A stretch of DNA of 14,066 nt, taken from contig DASWVC010000249.1 in assembly GCA_036401335.1 (NCBI GenBank), positions 1-14,066 of the forward strand, given 5' to 3'. The DNA comes from DASWVC01 sp036401335 (GTDB lineage Bacteria; Verrucomicrobiota; Verrucomicrobiia; Chthoniobacterales; JAFAMB01). Positions 1-7,278 of this stretch are shown in pieces. A program made the position numbers and the translations under genes. The notes beneath the pieces are model-generated. The model was given only the letters and a program-made list of their open reading frames with translations. It searched no databases and was not told where the DNA came from. Position 1 is the first letter of the stretch; each line of letters starts with the position of its first letter.

Positions 1-2
1 TG

Positions 3-419
3 GCCCGTTCCTGGTTGTGGGCGGCCGAACGGCTGGGGTTTGAATTGCGGATTGCGGCCCCGCGCGGCTACCAACCTCCGGCCGGTTTCAAGGAGCGGTT
101 TACGAGTCACCGCATCACGTTCATGGAAGACCCAAGAGACGGGGCGGCCGGTGCCGACGTGCTCTACACGGACGTTTGGGTGAGCATGGGGCGCGAGGCA
201 GAAGGGGCAAGCCGTTTACGGGAGTTGGCTCCTTACCAGCTCAACGACGAGTTGTTCCGTCATGCCCGTCCGGGTGCACTCGTCCTGCACTGCCTGCCCG
301 CTTACCGGGGCAAGGAAATCACGGGCGAGCTGCTTGAACGCCATGCCCGGACCATCTTTGACCAAGCTGAAAACCGCTTGCACGCGCAAAAAGCCATCCT
401 GCAATGGGTGGCGGGCTGA
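3..419 (+). CDS. argF: Ornithine carbamoyltransferase, C-terminal part (5'-truncated by window edge)
   Basis: Joins carbamoyl phosphate and ornithine to give citrulline in cytoplasmic arginine biosynthesis. The reading frame is open from base 3 and its first residues (ARSWLWAAERLG) match the helix after the conserved GDGNN segment, so the gene starts outside the window and about the last 138 residues are present. Visible family signatures are DVWVSMG (the SMG ornithine loop), HCLPAYRG (the HCLP loop with the catalytic Cys) and the C-terminal ENRLHAQKAIL helix. The HCLP and SMG loops favour ornithine over aspartate carbamoyltransferase. The catabolic form (arcB) has the same motifs, but no arginine deiminase genes are seen nearby. 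A perfect hairpin begins 24 bases after the stop codon. Confidence 0.95.
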   Translation, partial: ARSWLWAAERLGFELRIAAPRGYQPPAGFKERFTSHRITFMEDPRDGAAGADVLYTDVWVSMGREAEGASRLRELAPYQLNDELFRHARPGALVLHCLPAYRGKEITGELLERHARTIFDQAENRLHAQKAILQWVAG

Positions 420-443
420 GGCCAGTTTGAACGTGGTCCCGCA

Positions 444-466
444 GGGCCGGCTTTTCCAGCCGGCCC
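444..466 (+). terminator. Hairpin after argF, possible terminator
   Basis: Perfect 8-bp GC-rich inverted repeat, GGGCCGGC at 444-451 and GCCGGCCC at 459-466, with a 7-base loop (TTTTCCA). It starts 24 bases after the argF stop codon. No T-run follows, so it is not a textbook intrinsic terminator; it could act as a terminator helped by Rho, as a 3'-end stabiliser, or be part of the structured spacer that follows. Confidence 0.35.
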
Positions 467-550
467 CGGGCGCTCAGTAAAGGCGCTGATACCCCGGTCG
501 GCAAGGGACTGCCTTTCCTGCCGACGCCGATAGCCCGACACGTTCTCCGA

Positions 551-603
551 GGGCGTTTGGGGACAAGCGCCCCTCCCGGGTGTGCGAACTGGTCTCGGGC
601 GGG
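551..603. repeat. Dispersed two-hairpin extragenic repeat, copy A
   Basis: Bases 551-580 match 7203-7232 at 26 of 30 positions without gaps. The copy can fold into two consecutive hairpins: GCGTTTG (553-559) with CAAGCGC (564-570) around a GGGA loop (one G-T wobble), then CCCTCCCG (571-578) with CGGGCGGG (596-603), which has one mismatch. Copy B folds the same way. The placement in a non-coding gap and the palindromic character resemble REP-type elements. There are only two copies in the window, so family size is unknown. Confidence 0.55.
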
Positions 604-770
604 CCGGCTGCCTCCAGCCCCGACCACCATGTGGGAGCGCGCCCGAAGCGCCCAGAGAAAGCGTTCCGGCTCGCCGGAAAGACCGCCGCGAAAACTCGGA
701 GGGTTAAAGTTGCAAAAGGCATTTCCGTTCGCCACAAGTGGTACCTTCTTTACGTACGCACCTCCTATCT

Positions 771-2855
771 ATGATACGCTCCTCCTTGGCTGTAACCTTC
801 CTCCTGCAATCTGGCATCTGGTTTGCACTCTTATGTGCCGTGATCGGTTTGGGCGCGGCAGGGTTTCTGATCCGGCAGATCGTGGCTTTGTCGCCCGGGA
901 GTGAGCGCATGAAACAGATCGCCAGCGCGATTGAGGAAGGAGCGAAAGCATACCTGAACCGGCAGATCCGGTCGATTTCGGTGATCGCCCTGGTCATCAC
1001 GGTGATTCTGATCTTTGCCAAGGACCTGTTTACCGCGATCGGCTTTGTGCTGGGTGCCGTCTGCTCCCTGACCGCCGGCTATGTGGGCATGCGCATCGCG
1101 GTGATCTCCAATTGCCGCACGGCCCACGCCGCCAGTTCGTCGCGGCACGGGGCTTTGCGCGTCGCTTTCAACGGCGGGGCGGTGACCGGTTTGTTGGTGG
1201 TCGCCCTGGGCCTTTTGTCGGTCGGAATCTTCTATTTGATTGGCCTGCACCTTTATGGCACCGAACGCGCCGTGAGCAGCCTCGTCGGGCTGGCCCTTGG
1301 AGCCAGTTTGATTAGCGTCTTTGCGCGGTTAGGCGGGGGTATTTACACCAAGGCGGCCGATGTCGGGGCGGACCTGGTCGGCAAAATTGAGAGCAACCTT
1401 GATGAGGATGACCCGCGCAATCCGGCCACCATCGCCGACAACGTGGGCGACAATGTGGGCGACTGCGCCGGCATGGCTGCGGACGTCTTTGAAACCTACG
1501 CCGTTTCAATCATTGGCACCATTTTACTCGGCTTTCTTACCATGGGCCATTCCCCTGAGGCGATCATCTACCCGTTTCTCTTGGGAGGCATTTCGGTCGT
1601 GGGAGCCATCGTTGGCATCCTCTACGTCAACTTCCGTCAGGGTGATCCGACCCGCGTCCTGGTCGAGGCGGTGGGGGCGAGCGCATTGGTTTCGGCCCTC
1701 CTTTACTGGCCGGCGACGACGCTGCTGTTCCCGAGTTCCTTCCAGATCAACGACGCAATTCACACGCCCGGTCAGCTCTACCTGGCCGCCCTGGTCGGGT
1801 TAGCCATGACGGGGGTGGTGGTCGCAATCACCAACTATTACACCTCAACGGCTTTTTCACCTGTCCGCCGCATCGCGCTCGCCTCGGAAACCGGGCACGC
1901 AACGAACATCATTGCCGGTTTGGCGATCGGGCAGCACGCCACTGCCTTGCCGGTGTTGTTTATTTGCGGTGCCATCATGCTAAGCTTTCATGTGGCCGGT
2001 CTTTACGGCATCGCCGTGGCCGTGACGAGCATGTTATCGATGGCCGGGATCATCATTTCATTGGATGCGTTCGGGCCGATCACCGACAACGCCGGCGGCG
2101 TAGCCGTCATGAGCGACATGCCAAAAGCCACCCGGGCGGTTACTGACGACCTTGACGCGGTCGGCAACACGATGAAAGCCGTGACGAAAGGTTACGCAAT
2201 CGCCTCTGCGGGACTCGCGGCCCTGGTCCTCTTCGGTTCCTACGTGGCGGAGCTCCGCGCACATCTCGTGCATTTGGGCCGGACCGACCTTGCCAACGTA
2301 AACTTCTCCCTGGAACGTCCCGAAGTCGTTGTCGGCCTGTTTCTGGGCGGCCTGCTGCCTTTTATTTTCAGCGCGTTCAGCATGGATGCAGTCGGCAAAG
2401 CAGCCGGTGCCGTCGTGAAGGAGGTACGCCGCCAGTTAAAAGCCAAGCCAGGCATCCTGAAAGGCCTGGACCTGCCGGAATACGGGGCCTGCGTCGACAT
2501 CGTGACGAAGGCGGCGTTGCGGGAGATGATCGTGCCAGCGTTATTGCCGGTGGTTTTTGTCATGGTGGCGGCGCTTTTTGGTTACGTGCTGCTGGGCGGC
2601 CTTCTCGTGGGAACGATAGTGACCGGGTTGTTTGTCGGCATTTCGATGACCTCGGGCGGTGGCGCCTGGGACAACGCCAAGAAGTACATTGAGGAAGGGC
2701 ACCACGGGGGCAAAGGCTCGCCCGCCCACCAGGCGGCAGTCACCGGCGACACCGTGGGGGATCCGTACAAAGACACCGCGGGGCCGGCGATCAACCCGAT
2801 GATCAAAGTGGTTAACATCGTGGCGATCCTGATCGTGCCGATTGTGTTTCGTTAG
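771..2855 (+). CDS. hppA: Membrane-bound proton-translocating pyrophosphatase, K+-independent type
   Basis: Multi-pass inner-membrane enzyme that couples PPi hydrolysis to H+ pumping; 694 residues from this start, normal for the family. The substrate-site blocks are intact: DVGADLVGKIE followed by EDDPRNPATIADNVGDNVGD (about residues 197-228), the TDDLDAVGNT block near 460-468, and GDTVGDPYKDTAGPAINP near 659-676. The GNTMKAVTKG segment carries Lys469 and Thr472; in this family Lys and Thr at these places mark K+-independent enzymes, where K+-dependent ones have Ala at the first. H+ rather than Na+ transport is inferred from that subfamily. The start is chosen at ATG 771, just before the first membrane helix; GTG 738 is in frame and adds 11 residues. 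Neither has a clear Shine-Dalgarno sequence. A glucosyltransferase gene follows 71 bp downstream. Confidence 0.96.
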   Translation: MIRSSLAVTFLLQSGIWFALLCAVIGLGAAGFLIRQIVALSPGSERMKQIASAIEEGAKAYLNRQIRSISVIALVITVILIFAKDLFTAIGFVLGAVCSLTAGYVGMRIAVISNCRTAHAASSSRHGALRVAFNGGAVTGLLVVALGLLSVGIFYLIGLHLYGTERAVSSLVGLALGASLISVFARLGGGIYTKAADVGADLVGKIESNLDEDDPRNPATIADNVGDNVGDCAGMAADVFETYAVSIIGTILLGFLTMGHSPEAIIYPFLLGGISVVGAIVGILYVNFRQGDPTRVLVEAVGASALVSALLYWPATTLLFPSSFQINDAIHTPGQLYLAALVGLAMTGVVVAITNYYTSTAFSPVRRIALASETGHATNIIAGLAIGQHATALPVLFICGAIMLSFHVAGLYGIAVAVTSMLSMAGIIISLDAFGPITDNAGGVAVMSDMPKATRAVTDDLDAVGNTMKAVTKGYAIASAGLAALVLFGSYVAELRAHLVHLGRTDLANVNFSLERPEVVVGLFLGGLLPFIFSAFSMDAVGKAAGAVVKEVRRQLKAKPGILKGLDLPEYGACVDIVTKAALREMIVPALLPVVFVMVAALFGYVLLGGLLVGTIVTGLFVGISMTSGGGAWDNAKKYIEEGHHGGKGSPAHQAAVTGDTVGDPYKDTAGPAINPMIKVVNIVAILIVPIVFR

Positions 2856-2926
2856 GGTAGACTCCTCCTTGATTATCCCGCCATCGTGCGGACTTTAGGA
2901 GCGCAGACCGTTTACCCCCACGAACC

Positions 2927-4138
2927 ATGAAAACCCTTTTCTTGACCAACGAATACCCCCCGACCATTTACGGCGGTGCGGGTGTGCACGTCGATTACCT
3001 GAGCCGGGAACTGGCTAAGCTGATGCAGGTGGACGTGCGTGCTTTCGGCAACCAGGAGTTGGAAGCGCCCGGTCTGGAAGTGCACGGTTACCCGGTTGAC
3101 GTCAGTAAGTTTCCTTGTCCGAAAAACCTGCGGCCCATCTTTGGGGCGGCTCAGCGCTGCCTGGATTTCAACGTGGCGGGGGTCGACGCGGACGTTGTGC
3201 ATTGCCATACCTGGTACACGCACCTGGGCGGGATCCTGGCAAAGTTGAACTATGCGATACCGCTCGTTATTACGATCCATTCCCTCGAGCCGCTGCGGCC
3301 GTGGAAACGTGAGCAACTCGGTCATGGCTACGATTTCAGCAGTTGGGTGGAGCGAACTGCCATCGAGATGGCGGATGCCGTGATCGCGGTGTCCCGCGAC
3401 ACCCAGGATGACGTCCTGAAACTTTTCCAGGTGCCCAAAGAACGGGTCCGCATCATTTACAACGGCATCGATCCGGACGAATACCGGCCGATTGCGCAGA
3501 CCGACTTCCTGCCGAAATACGGCATTGATCCGGAGAAACCGTACGTGCTCTTTGTTGGGCGCATCACCCGCCAGAAAGGCATCATTCACCTCGTCCGGGC
3601 CATCGAACACATGGAGCCCGGGTTCCAGGTGGTCCTGTGTGCCGGTGCGCCCGACACACCCGAGATTGCGGTGGAAATGAAAAATGCCGTTGACCGTGCC
3701 CGGGGGCTGCGGTCGGACGTGATCTGGGTGGAGCAGATGGTTCCCAAAGAAGCCGTCTACCAACTTTATTCGCACGCAGCCGTCTTTTGTTGCCCATCGA
3801 TTTATGAACCCTTTGGCATCATCAACCTCGAAGCCATGGCCTGCGAAACCGCGGTGGTGGCAAGTGCAGTCGGTGGCATCAAGGAAGTCGTGGTAGACGG
3901 CGAAACCGGATTTCTGGTCCCGTTGGAGCAACAAACCGAAAGCCCTTTTAACCCGGTCAACCCCGGGAAGTTCGAACGCGATCTGGCCGGGAAGATCAAC
4001 GCGTTGATGGCTAACCCGGATCTTCAGGTGCAGTTTGGGCGAGCCGGCCGTAAGCGTGCCGTCGAGAAGTTCAGCTGGCAGGCAATTGCCAGGGCAACCA
4101 AAGAACTTTACGCGGAGCTCATCGGCCAAAAAGGTTAG
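2927..4138 (+). CDS. glgA: GT4-family glycogen/alpha-maltose-1-phosphate synthase (GlgA/GlgM type)
   Basis: Retaining GT-B glucosyltransferase of 403 residues, predicted cytoplasmic, using ADP-glucose. The start MKTLFLTNEYPPTIYGGAG shows the N-terminal glycine loop. HSLEPLRPWK and SSWVERTA are hallmarks of the actinobacterial-type 'glycogen synthase' group. The donor-site Arg212 and Lys217 sit in GRITRQKG, and the E-x7-E pair is Glu294/Glu302 in YEPFGIINLE. The mycobacterial member of this group (GlgM) makes alpha-maltose 1-phosphate for the GlgE route, so the product may be maltose 1-phosphate rather than linear glycogen. It is distinct from the longer GT5 GlgA. The gene follows hppA by 71 bp and precedes obgE by 35 bp. 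No Shine-Dalgarno sequence stands before ATG 2927, but the N-terminus matches the family start exactly. Confidence 0.9.
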   Translation: MKTLFLTNEYPPTIYGGAGVHVDYLSRELAKLMQVDVRAFGNQELEAPGLEVHGYPVDVSKFPCPKNLRPIFGAAQRCLDFNVAGVDADVVHCHTWYTHLGGILAKLNYAIPLVITIHSLEPLRPWKREQLGHGYDFSSWVERTAIEMADAVIAVSRDTQDDVLKLFQVPKERVRIIYNGIDPDEYRPIAQTDFLPKYGIDPEKPYVLFVGRITRQKGIIHLVRAIEHMEPGFQVVLCAGAPDTPEIAVEMKNAVDRARGLRSDVIWVEQMVPKEAVYQLYSHAAVFCCPSIYEPFGIINLEAMACETAVVASAVGGIKEVVVDGETGFLVPLEQQTESPFNPVNPGKFERDLAGKINALMANPDLQVQFGRAGRKRAVEKFSWQAIARATKELYAELIGQKG

Positions 4139-4173
4139 CCTAACGACCGCGGTTTACCTAACGTCACCCAAGC

Positions 4174-5247
4174 ATGTTTGTCGACCAGATCCGGATCTTC
4201 GCAAAAGCAGGCGATGGCGGAAACGGGTGCGTCAGTTTTCGGAGAGAAAAATTTGTGCCACGTGGTGGACCGGACGGTGGAGACGGCGGCCGCGGGGGCG
4301 ACATCATCCTTCAAGCGGACGTTCACAAGGACAATCTGGTCGACTTTTATTACCAGCCGATCCTTCGGGCCAAACGAGGTGGACACGGCCTGGGCAAGAA
4401 AATGTATGGACGCGCCGGCGCAGATGCAATCTTCAAAGTTCCCATTGGCACCTTGGTTCACCAACTTCCCGCCCAGGTATTGACCGTACCTAACCCGGAT
4501 GCTGCGAATGCGGGCAACACACCGCCTAAACTTCGGCTCGGCCCGAGTGACGGCGAGCTCGTGGCTGACCTCACGGTGCCCGATCAAACCTTCCTGCTCT
4601 GCCAGGGGGGTGCGGGCGGCAAAGGCAACGTGCATTTCAAAAGTGCGCGCAACCGGGTGCCGCGCCAGTACACCGATGGGGGACCTGGGCAGGAGGGCTA
4701 CTTCCTGCTTGAGCTTCGCACGATTGCGGATGCAGGTCTGGTCGGATACCCGAATGCCGGAAAATCGACCCTGTTGGGCAGGATTTCCGCGGCGCACCCG
4801 AAGGTTGCGCCTTACCCGTTTACCACCCTTCATCCGTTTGTCGGGGTAGTGGAGTTTCCGGACTATGTCCGCGCCACAGTCGCGGACATCCCGGGCTTGA
4901 TTGAAGGCGCCCATGAGAACGTCGGGTTAGGCCATGATTTTCTTCGCCACATCGTGCGTTGCCGTTTGTTCATTTTCGTTGTCGATGTTGCGGGCAGTGA
5001 AGGCCGTAATCCCATTGAGGACCTCGGAACACTTCGCCGGGAGTTGGACCTCTACGACCCGACCCTTTCCCAGCGCCCCTGGATAATCGTTGCGAATAAG
5101 ATGGACCTTCCCGACGCTGCCACGAACTTGCAAATGCTGCGGGGACGTTTTCCCGACCGGCGAATTGTGCCGATCTCAGCGGCAACGGGCGCCGGTTTGC
5201 CGGAACTTCTGGGCACGCTGGCGGAGTTTTTGCAGGCCACCGGCTAG
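4174..5247 (+). CDS. obgE: GTPase Obg (ribosome assembly / stress GTPase)
   Basis: Essential P-loop GTPase acting on late 50S ribosome assembly and stress responses; 357 residues, cytoplasmic. The glycine-rich Obg fold (about 1-185) opens with MFVDQIRIFAKAGDGGNGC and includes GGPDGGDGGRGG. The G domain has G1 GYPNAGKST (191-199), the PFTT switch, G3 DIPG (from Asp238), G4 NKMD (308-311) and G5 SA (335-336). The protein ends after the G domain, so there is no C-terminal OCT domain. Oddity: about 26 extra residues (roughly 98-126, proline/asparagine-rich) sit in the Obg fold between PIGTLV and ELVADLT, where E. coli Obg has a short turn. No Shine-Dalgarno sequence is seen, but the start fits the family exactly. 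Confidence 0.97.
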   Translation: MFVDQIRIFAKAGDGGNGCVSFRREKFVPRGGPDGGDGGRGGDIILQADVHKDNLVDFYYQPILRAKRGGHGLGKKMYGRAGADAIFKVPIGTLVHQLPAQVLTVPNPDAANAGNTPPKLRLGPSDGELVADLTVPDQTFLLCQGGAGGKGNVHFKSARNRVPRQYTDGGPGQEGYFLLELRTIADAGLVGYPNAGKSTLLGRISAAHPKVAPYPFTTLHPFVGVVEFPDYVRATVADIPGLIEGAHENVGLGHDFLRHIVRCRLFIFVVDVAGSEGRNPIEDLGTLRRELDLYDPTLSQRPWIIVANKMDLPDAATNLQMLRGRFPDRRIVPISAATGAGLPELLGTLAEFLQATG

Positions 5248-5273
5248 ATTGGTGCCGGCTGAACGATCCGGCC

Positions 5274-6458
5274 ATGACTGGCATCACCTCATCCACGGCG
5301 CGCCGACTCTTGGTCGCCAGTTATTGCACGCATTTCCTCAAACAGGAAATGCGGCATATCTACCGGCAGGTGACCACCTTGCGAGGCGTCGATACCTTTG
5401 TCATCGCCAAGTTTCGCGAACACCCGGAGCAATACCCCTTTCCTGACGTGGCCACCATCGGCCGTCCCCGCGTAAACCCGCTTCGCCGGGCCTGGCTCAA
5501 ATACGGCCTGCGCCAGCCGTCCTTCTTTTACCGCGGCGAATTTGAAGCAACCCGCCGTCTTCTGATTCGGCGTGACCCCGACCTGATGCACATCTATTTT
5601 GGAAACACCGGAGTCCACCTGCTTTCCTTGATCCGTGCCTGGGATCGTCCTTGTGTGGTTTCGTTTCATGGCATGGATGTGCAAACCCGCCCCAAAGAAA
5701 GGGGGTATGCCGCGGATTTCCAGGCCATGTTAAAGGCCGTTGCGTTGGTGCTGGTGCGCAGCGAGTCAATCGGTCAACGGTTGGTCTCGCTCGGTTGCCC
5801 CGCGGAAAAAATACGTTTGAATCGCACCGGGATTCCGTTGGCCGGATTCCCGTTCGTGGAGCGTGCCGCACCTGCCGACGGCGCCTGGCAGGTGGTGCAG
5901 GCCTGCCGTTTGATTGCAAAGAAAGGGTTGCCTACAGCCCTCCGGGCGTTTCAGGTGTTCAGCCGGCGATTTCCACACGCCCGGTTCACCATCGCCGGCA
6001 CCGGCCCGTTAGCGGCCCAACTCGCAACTTACGCAAAGGAACTCGGGTTGCAGGAGAAAGTCGTCTTTACCGGGTTTCTCACCCAGGAACAGCTGCAGCA
6101 ATTGTTCGCGCAGGCTCACCTGTTTTGTCACCCCAGCGAAATGACCCCGGACGCCAATCAGGAAGGCGTGCCCAACTCGATGCTGGAGGCCATGGCAACC
6201 GGCTTACCCGTGGTCGCGACCCTTCACGGCGGGATTCCCGAAGCGGTGCGTGACGGCGAACATGGGTTTCTGGTGCCCGAAAAGGATCCCGAGGCGCTGG
6301 CCGCTGGCCTCAGGCGGCTCTGTGAAGATGAGGGGCTTTGGTTGCGACTGGGACGGGCTGCGCATCGCCGCGTCAAGGAGGAGTTCGAACAGGGTGCGCA
6401 GATTGCGCGATTGGAGGGCCATTATGGCGAGGCCGTGGAGCGGGGTGGAAGATGGTAG
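5274..6458 (+). CDS. GT4-family glycosyltransferase (GT-B fold), substrate unknown
   Basis: 394 residues, a retaining glycosyltransferase of the family used for exopolysaccharide, lipopolysaccharide or glycan assembly. The N-terminal half holds an acceptor-domain pattern (HIYFGNTG, then VVSFHGMDV). The C-terminal half carries the donor site: Arg212 and Lys217 in CRLIAKKG, and the E-x7-E pair Glu297/Glu305 in QEGVPNSMLEAMATG followed by LPVVATLHGGIPE. The DANQEGVPN wording resembles colanic-acid-type transferases (WcaL-like), but the sugar and acceptor cannot be read from sequence. No membrane helix is seen, so peripheral action at the inner membrane is likely. It starts 26 bp after obgE, suggesting co-transcription. 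The start is ATG 5274; no clear Shine-Dalgarno sequence. Confidence 0.88.
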   Translation: MTGITSSTARRLLVASYCTHFLKQEMRHIYRQVTTLRGVDTFVIAKFREHPEQYPFPDVATIGRPRVNPLRRAWLKYGLRQPSFFYRGEFEATRRLLIRRDPDLMHIYFGNTGVHLLSLIRAWDRPCVVSFHGMDVQTRPKERGYAADFQAMLKAVALVLVRSESIGQRLVSLGCPAEKIRLNRTGIPLAGFPFVERAAPADGAWQVVQACRLIAKKGLPTALRAFQVFSRRFPHARFTIAGTGPLAAQLATYAKELGLQEKVVFTGFLTQEQLQQLFAQAHLFCHPSEMTPDANQEGVPNSMLEAMATGLPVVATLHGGIPEAVRDGEHGFLVPEKDPEALAAGLRRLCEDEGLWLRLGRAAHRRVKEEFEQGAQIARLEGHYGEAVERGGRW

Positions 6459-6494
6459 CGGCGTGACGGGGTAACAGAGTGATGGCACTAAGGT
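6455..6494 (+). repeat. Degenerate 8-base tandem repeat
   Basis: Successive octamers GTAGCGGC, GTGACGGG, GTAACAGA and GTGATGGC, then a weaker ACTAAGGT, share a GTRRYRGN pattern at an exact 8-base period. The run overlaps the last codons and stop of the glycosyltransferase gene and enters the non-coding gap. It could be a remnant of a short-sequence tandem repeat; chance in GC-rich DNA is not excluded. Confidence 0.35.
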
Positions 6495-6659
6495 AAGGGG
6501 TTTTGGGGCGGAGAACGAGCCGTCGGCTTGGGGCGTGCGCCCTACTTCGGCGTCGCAAGCAGGTAGAAGGGTGACCGCGTTGGGGGCCGGCAGAAAGCGA
6601 GTGCCATGACAGCCGCACCCACCAGTTGATGTGCCCCAGAGATCAGGTAGGCTTGTGCA
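6459..6659. other. 201-bp gap before the Uma2-family gene
   Basis: Non-coding apart from the end of the degenerate octamer repeat. It holds a small GGGCG-TG-CGCCC palindrome (6531-6542) too short to interpret. No promoter, terminator or RNA gene is recognisable. Confidence 0.5.
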
Positions 6660-7193
6660 ATGCCCCTTACGATCGAGCTTCTGCCTGTAGAAGGGAGGAC
6701 TGCGTTCAACCTAAGGAGGTGGCGCGAAGTTCTGGCGGATGGTTGCCTCGCAACGCTCCCGCATCGGGTCGAGACGGACCGTCACGGCCGCATTATCATG
6801 AGCCCCCCGCCGGCCTTCTCTCACTCGCAGCGTCAAGGCAAGATCGTTGGGCTTATGCTCAGCCTGCTGCCCACGGGAGTAGCGATGCCGGAGTGTCCGC
6901 TTTCTACGTCCGACGGAGTCAAGGCAATCGACGTTGGCTGGCTTGCGGCCACGCGTGAGGAGCATGTGCAGAAGCCGATCGTTCTGGAGAGAGCACCTGA
7001 AATCTGTGTGGAAATAATTTCACCTTCGAACACGGAACCGGAGATGAGGGAAAAGCAGGCGCTTTATTTCGAGGCTGGAGCGCAGGAAGTCTGGATCTGC
7101 GGTCTGGACGGCGCGTTAAAGTTTTACGCAGCGGGCGGGCGCAAGGCGAAAGCTTCGCACCTTTGCCCCGACTTCCCTCAAACGGTCGATTAA
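6660..7193 (+). CDS. Uma2 family (DUF820) endonuclease-like protein
   Basis: 177 residues with the PD-(D/E)xK nuclease fold pattern of the Uma2/DUF820 family, which is abundant in cyanobacteria, Planctomycetes and Verrucomicrobia; its cellular role is poorly known. Visible landmarks are Asp91 in IDVGWLA, Glu118 in EICVEIISPSN, Lys132 in EMREKQALYFEAG and the AGAQEVWIC strand, all in the usual order and spacing, so the active site looks intact. The start is ATG 6660; AGGTAGG about 9 bases upstream is a weak ribosome-binding site. It stands alone: 201 bp of non-coding DNA before it, and a convergent gene after it. The isolated setting, next to a repeat element, suggests an accessory insertion into an otherwise housekeeping region, which is inference. 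Confidence 0.87.
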   Translation: MPLTIELLPVEGRTAFNLRRWREVLADGCLATLPHRVETDRHGRIIMSPPPAFSHSQRQGKIVGLMLSLLPTGVAMPECPLSTSDGVKAIDVGWLAATREEHVQKPIVLERAPEICVEIISPSNTEPEMREKQALYFEAGAQEVWICGLDGALKFYAAGGRKAKASHLCPDFPQTVD

Positions 7194-7202
7194 ACGTTAC
7201 AC

Positions 7203-7258
7203 GGGCGCTTGAGGACAAGCTCCCCTACCGGGGAAAGCGTCACGCGGGCTCGGTAGGG
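7203..7258. repeat. Dispersed two-hairpin extragenic repeat, copy B
   Basis: Core 7203-7232 matches 551-580 at 26 of 30 positions. It can fold as GCGCTTG (7205-7211) with CAAGCTC (7216-7222) around AGGA (one mismatch), then CCCTACCG (7223-7230) with CGGTAGGG (7251-7258), a perfect 8-bp stem. The A-T pair 7227/7254 corresponds to a C-G pair (575/599) in copy A, a compensatory change. It lies between two convergent genes. Confidence 0.55.
7223..7258. terminator. Perfect inverted repeat between convergent genes, possible bidirectional terminator
   Basis: CCCTACCG and CGGTAGGG form a perfect 8-bp stem with a 20-base loop, placed 30 bp after the Uma2-family stop and 21 bp beyond the stop of the minus-strand septum gene. 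The position suits a terminator for both strands. There is no T-run on either side, so intrinsic termination is not assured, and the same bases belong to the dispersed repeat. Confidence 0.35.
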
Positions 7259-7278
7259 CTGGCGGTCCCTCGCTGCCG

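Larger units (their letters stand above)
420..770. other. 351-bp structured intergenic region between argF and hppA
   Basis: I see no convincing gene here; the frames crossing it have no recognisable protein motifs. It is rich in inverted repeats: 444-466 (8 bp, perfect), 497-503 with 519-525 (GTCGGCA/TGCCGAC, 7 bp, extendable past one mismatch), the two-hairpin repeat element at 553-603, and 664-679 (TTCCGG-CTCG-CCGGAA, 6 bp with a tetraloop). I looked for riboswitch, RNase P, SRP RNA, tmRNA and tRNA hallmarks and found none. It must contain or precede the hppA promoter, but I could not identify a good -35/-10 pair. Confidence 0.6.

Noticed and set aside
474..737. 87-codon minus-strand frame in the argF-hppA spacer
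   Set aside because: Translation is low-complexity with no domain, and it covers the two-hairpin repeat, so it is better explained as spacer DNA.
420..770. A known riboswitch or housekeeping RNA in the spacer
   Set aside because: I found none of the conserved core sequences of RNase P RNA, SRP RNA, tmRNA, tRNA, or the TPP and c-di-GMP riboswitches.
770..775. TATGAT as a -10 box for hppA
   Set aside because: It overlaps the preferred start codon, and no -35 lies at suitable spacing; using it would remove the first membrane helix from the protein.
557..904. 115-codon plus-strand frame overlapping the start of hppA
   Set aside because: No motifs, overlaps a solid gene in a different frame, and spans hairpin-rich spacer sequence.
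2912..4129. 405-codon open frame on the minus strand opposite the GlgA-like gene
   Set aside because: It mirrors the sense gene almost end to end and has no recognisable domain; GC-rich codon bias routinely opens such antisense frames, and the sense protein is clearly real.
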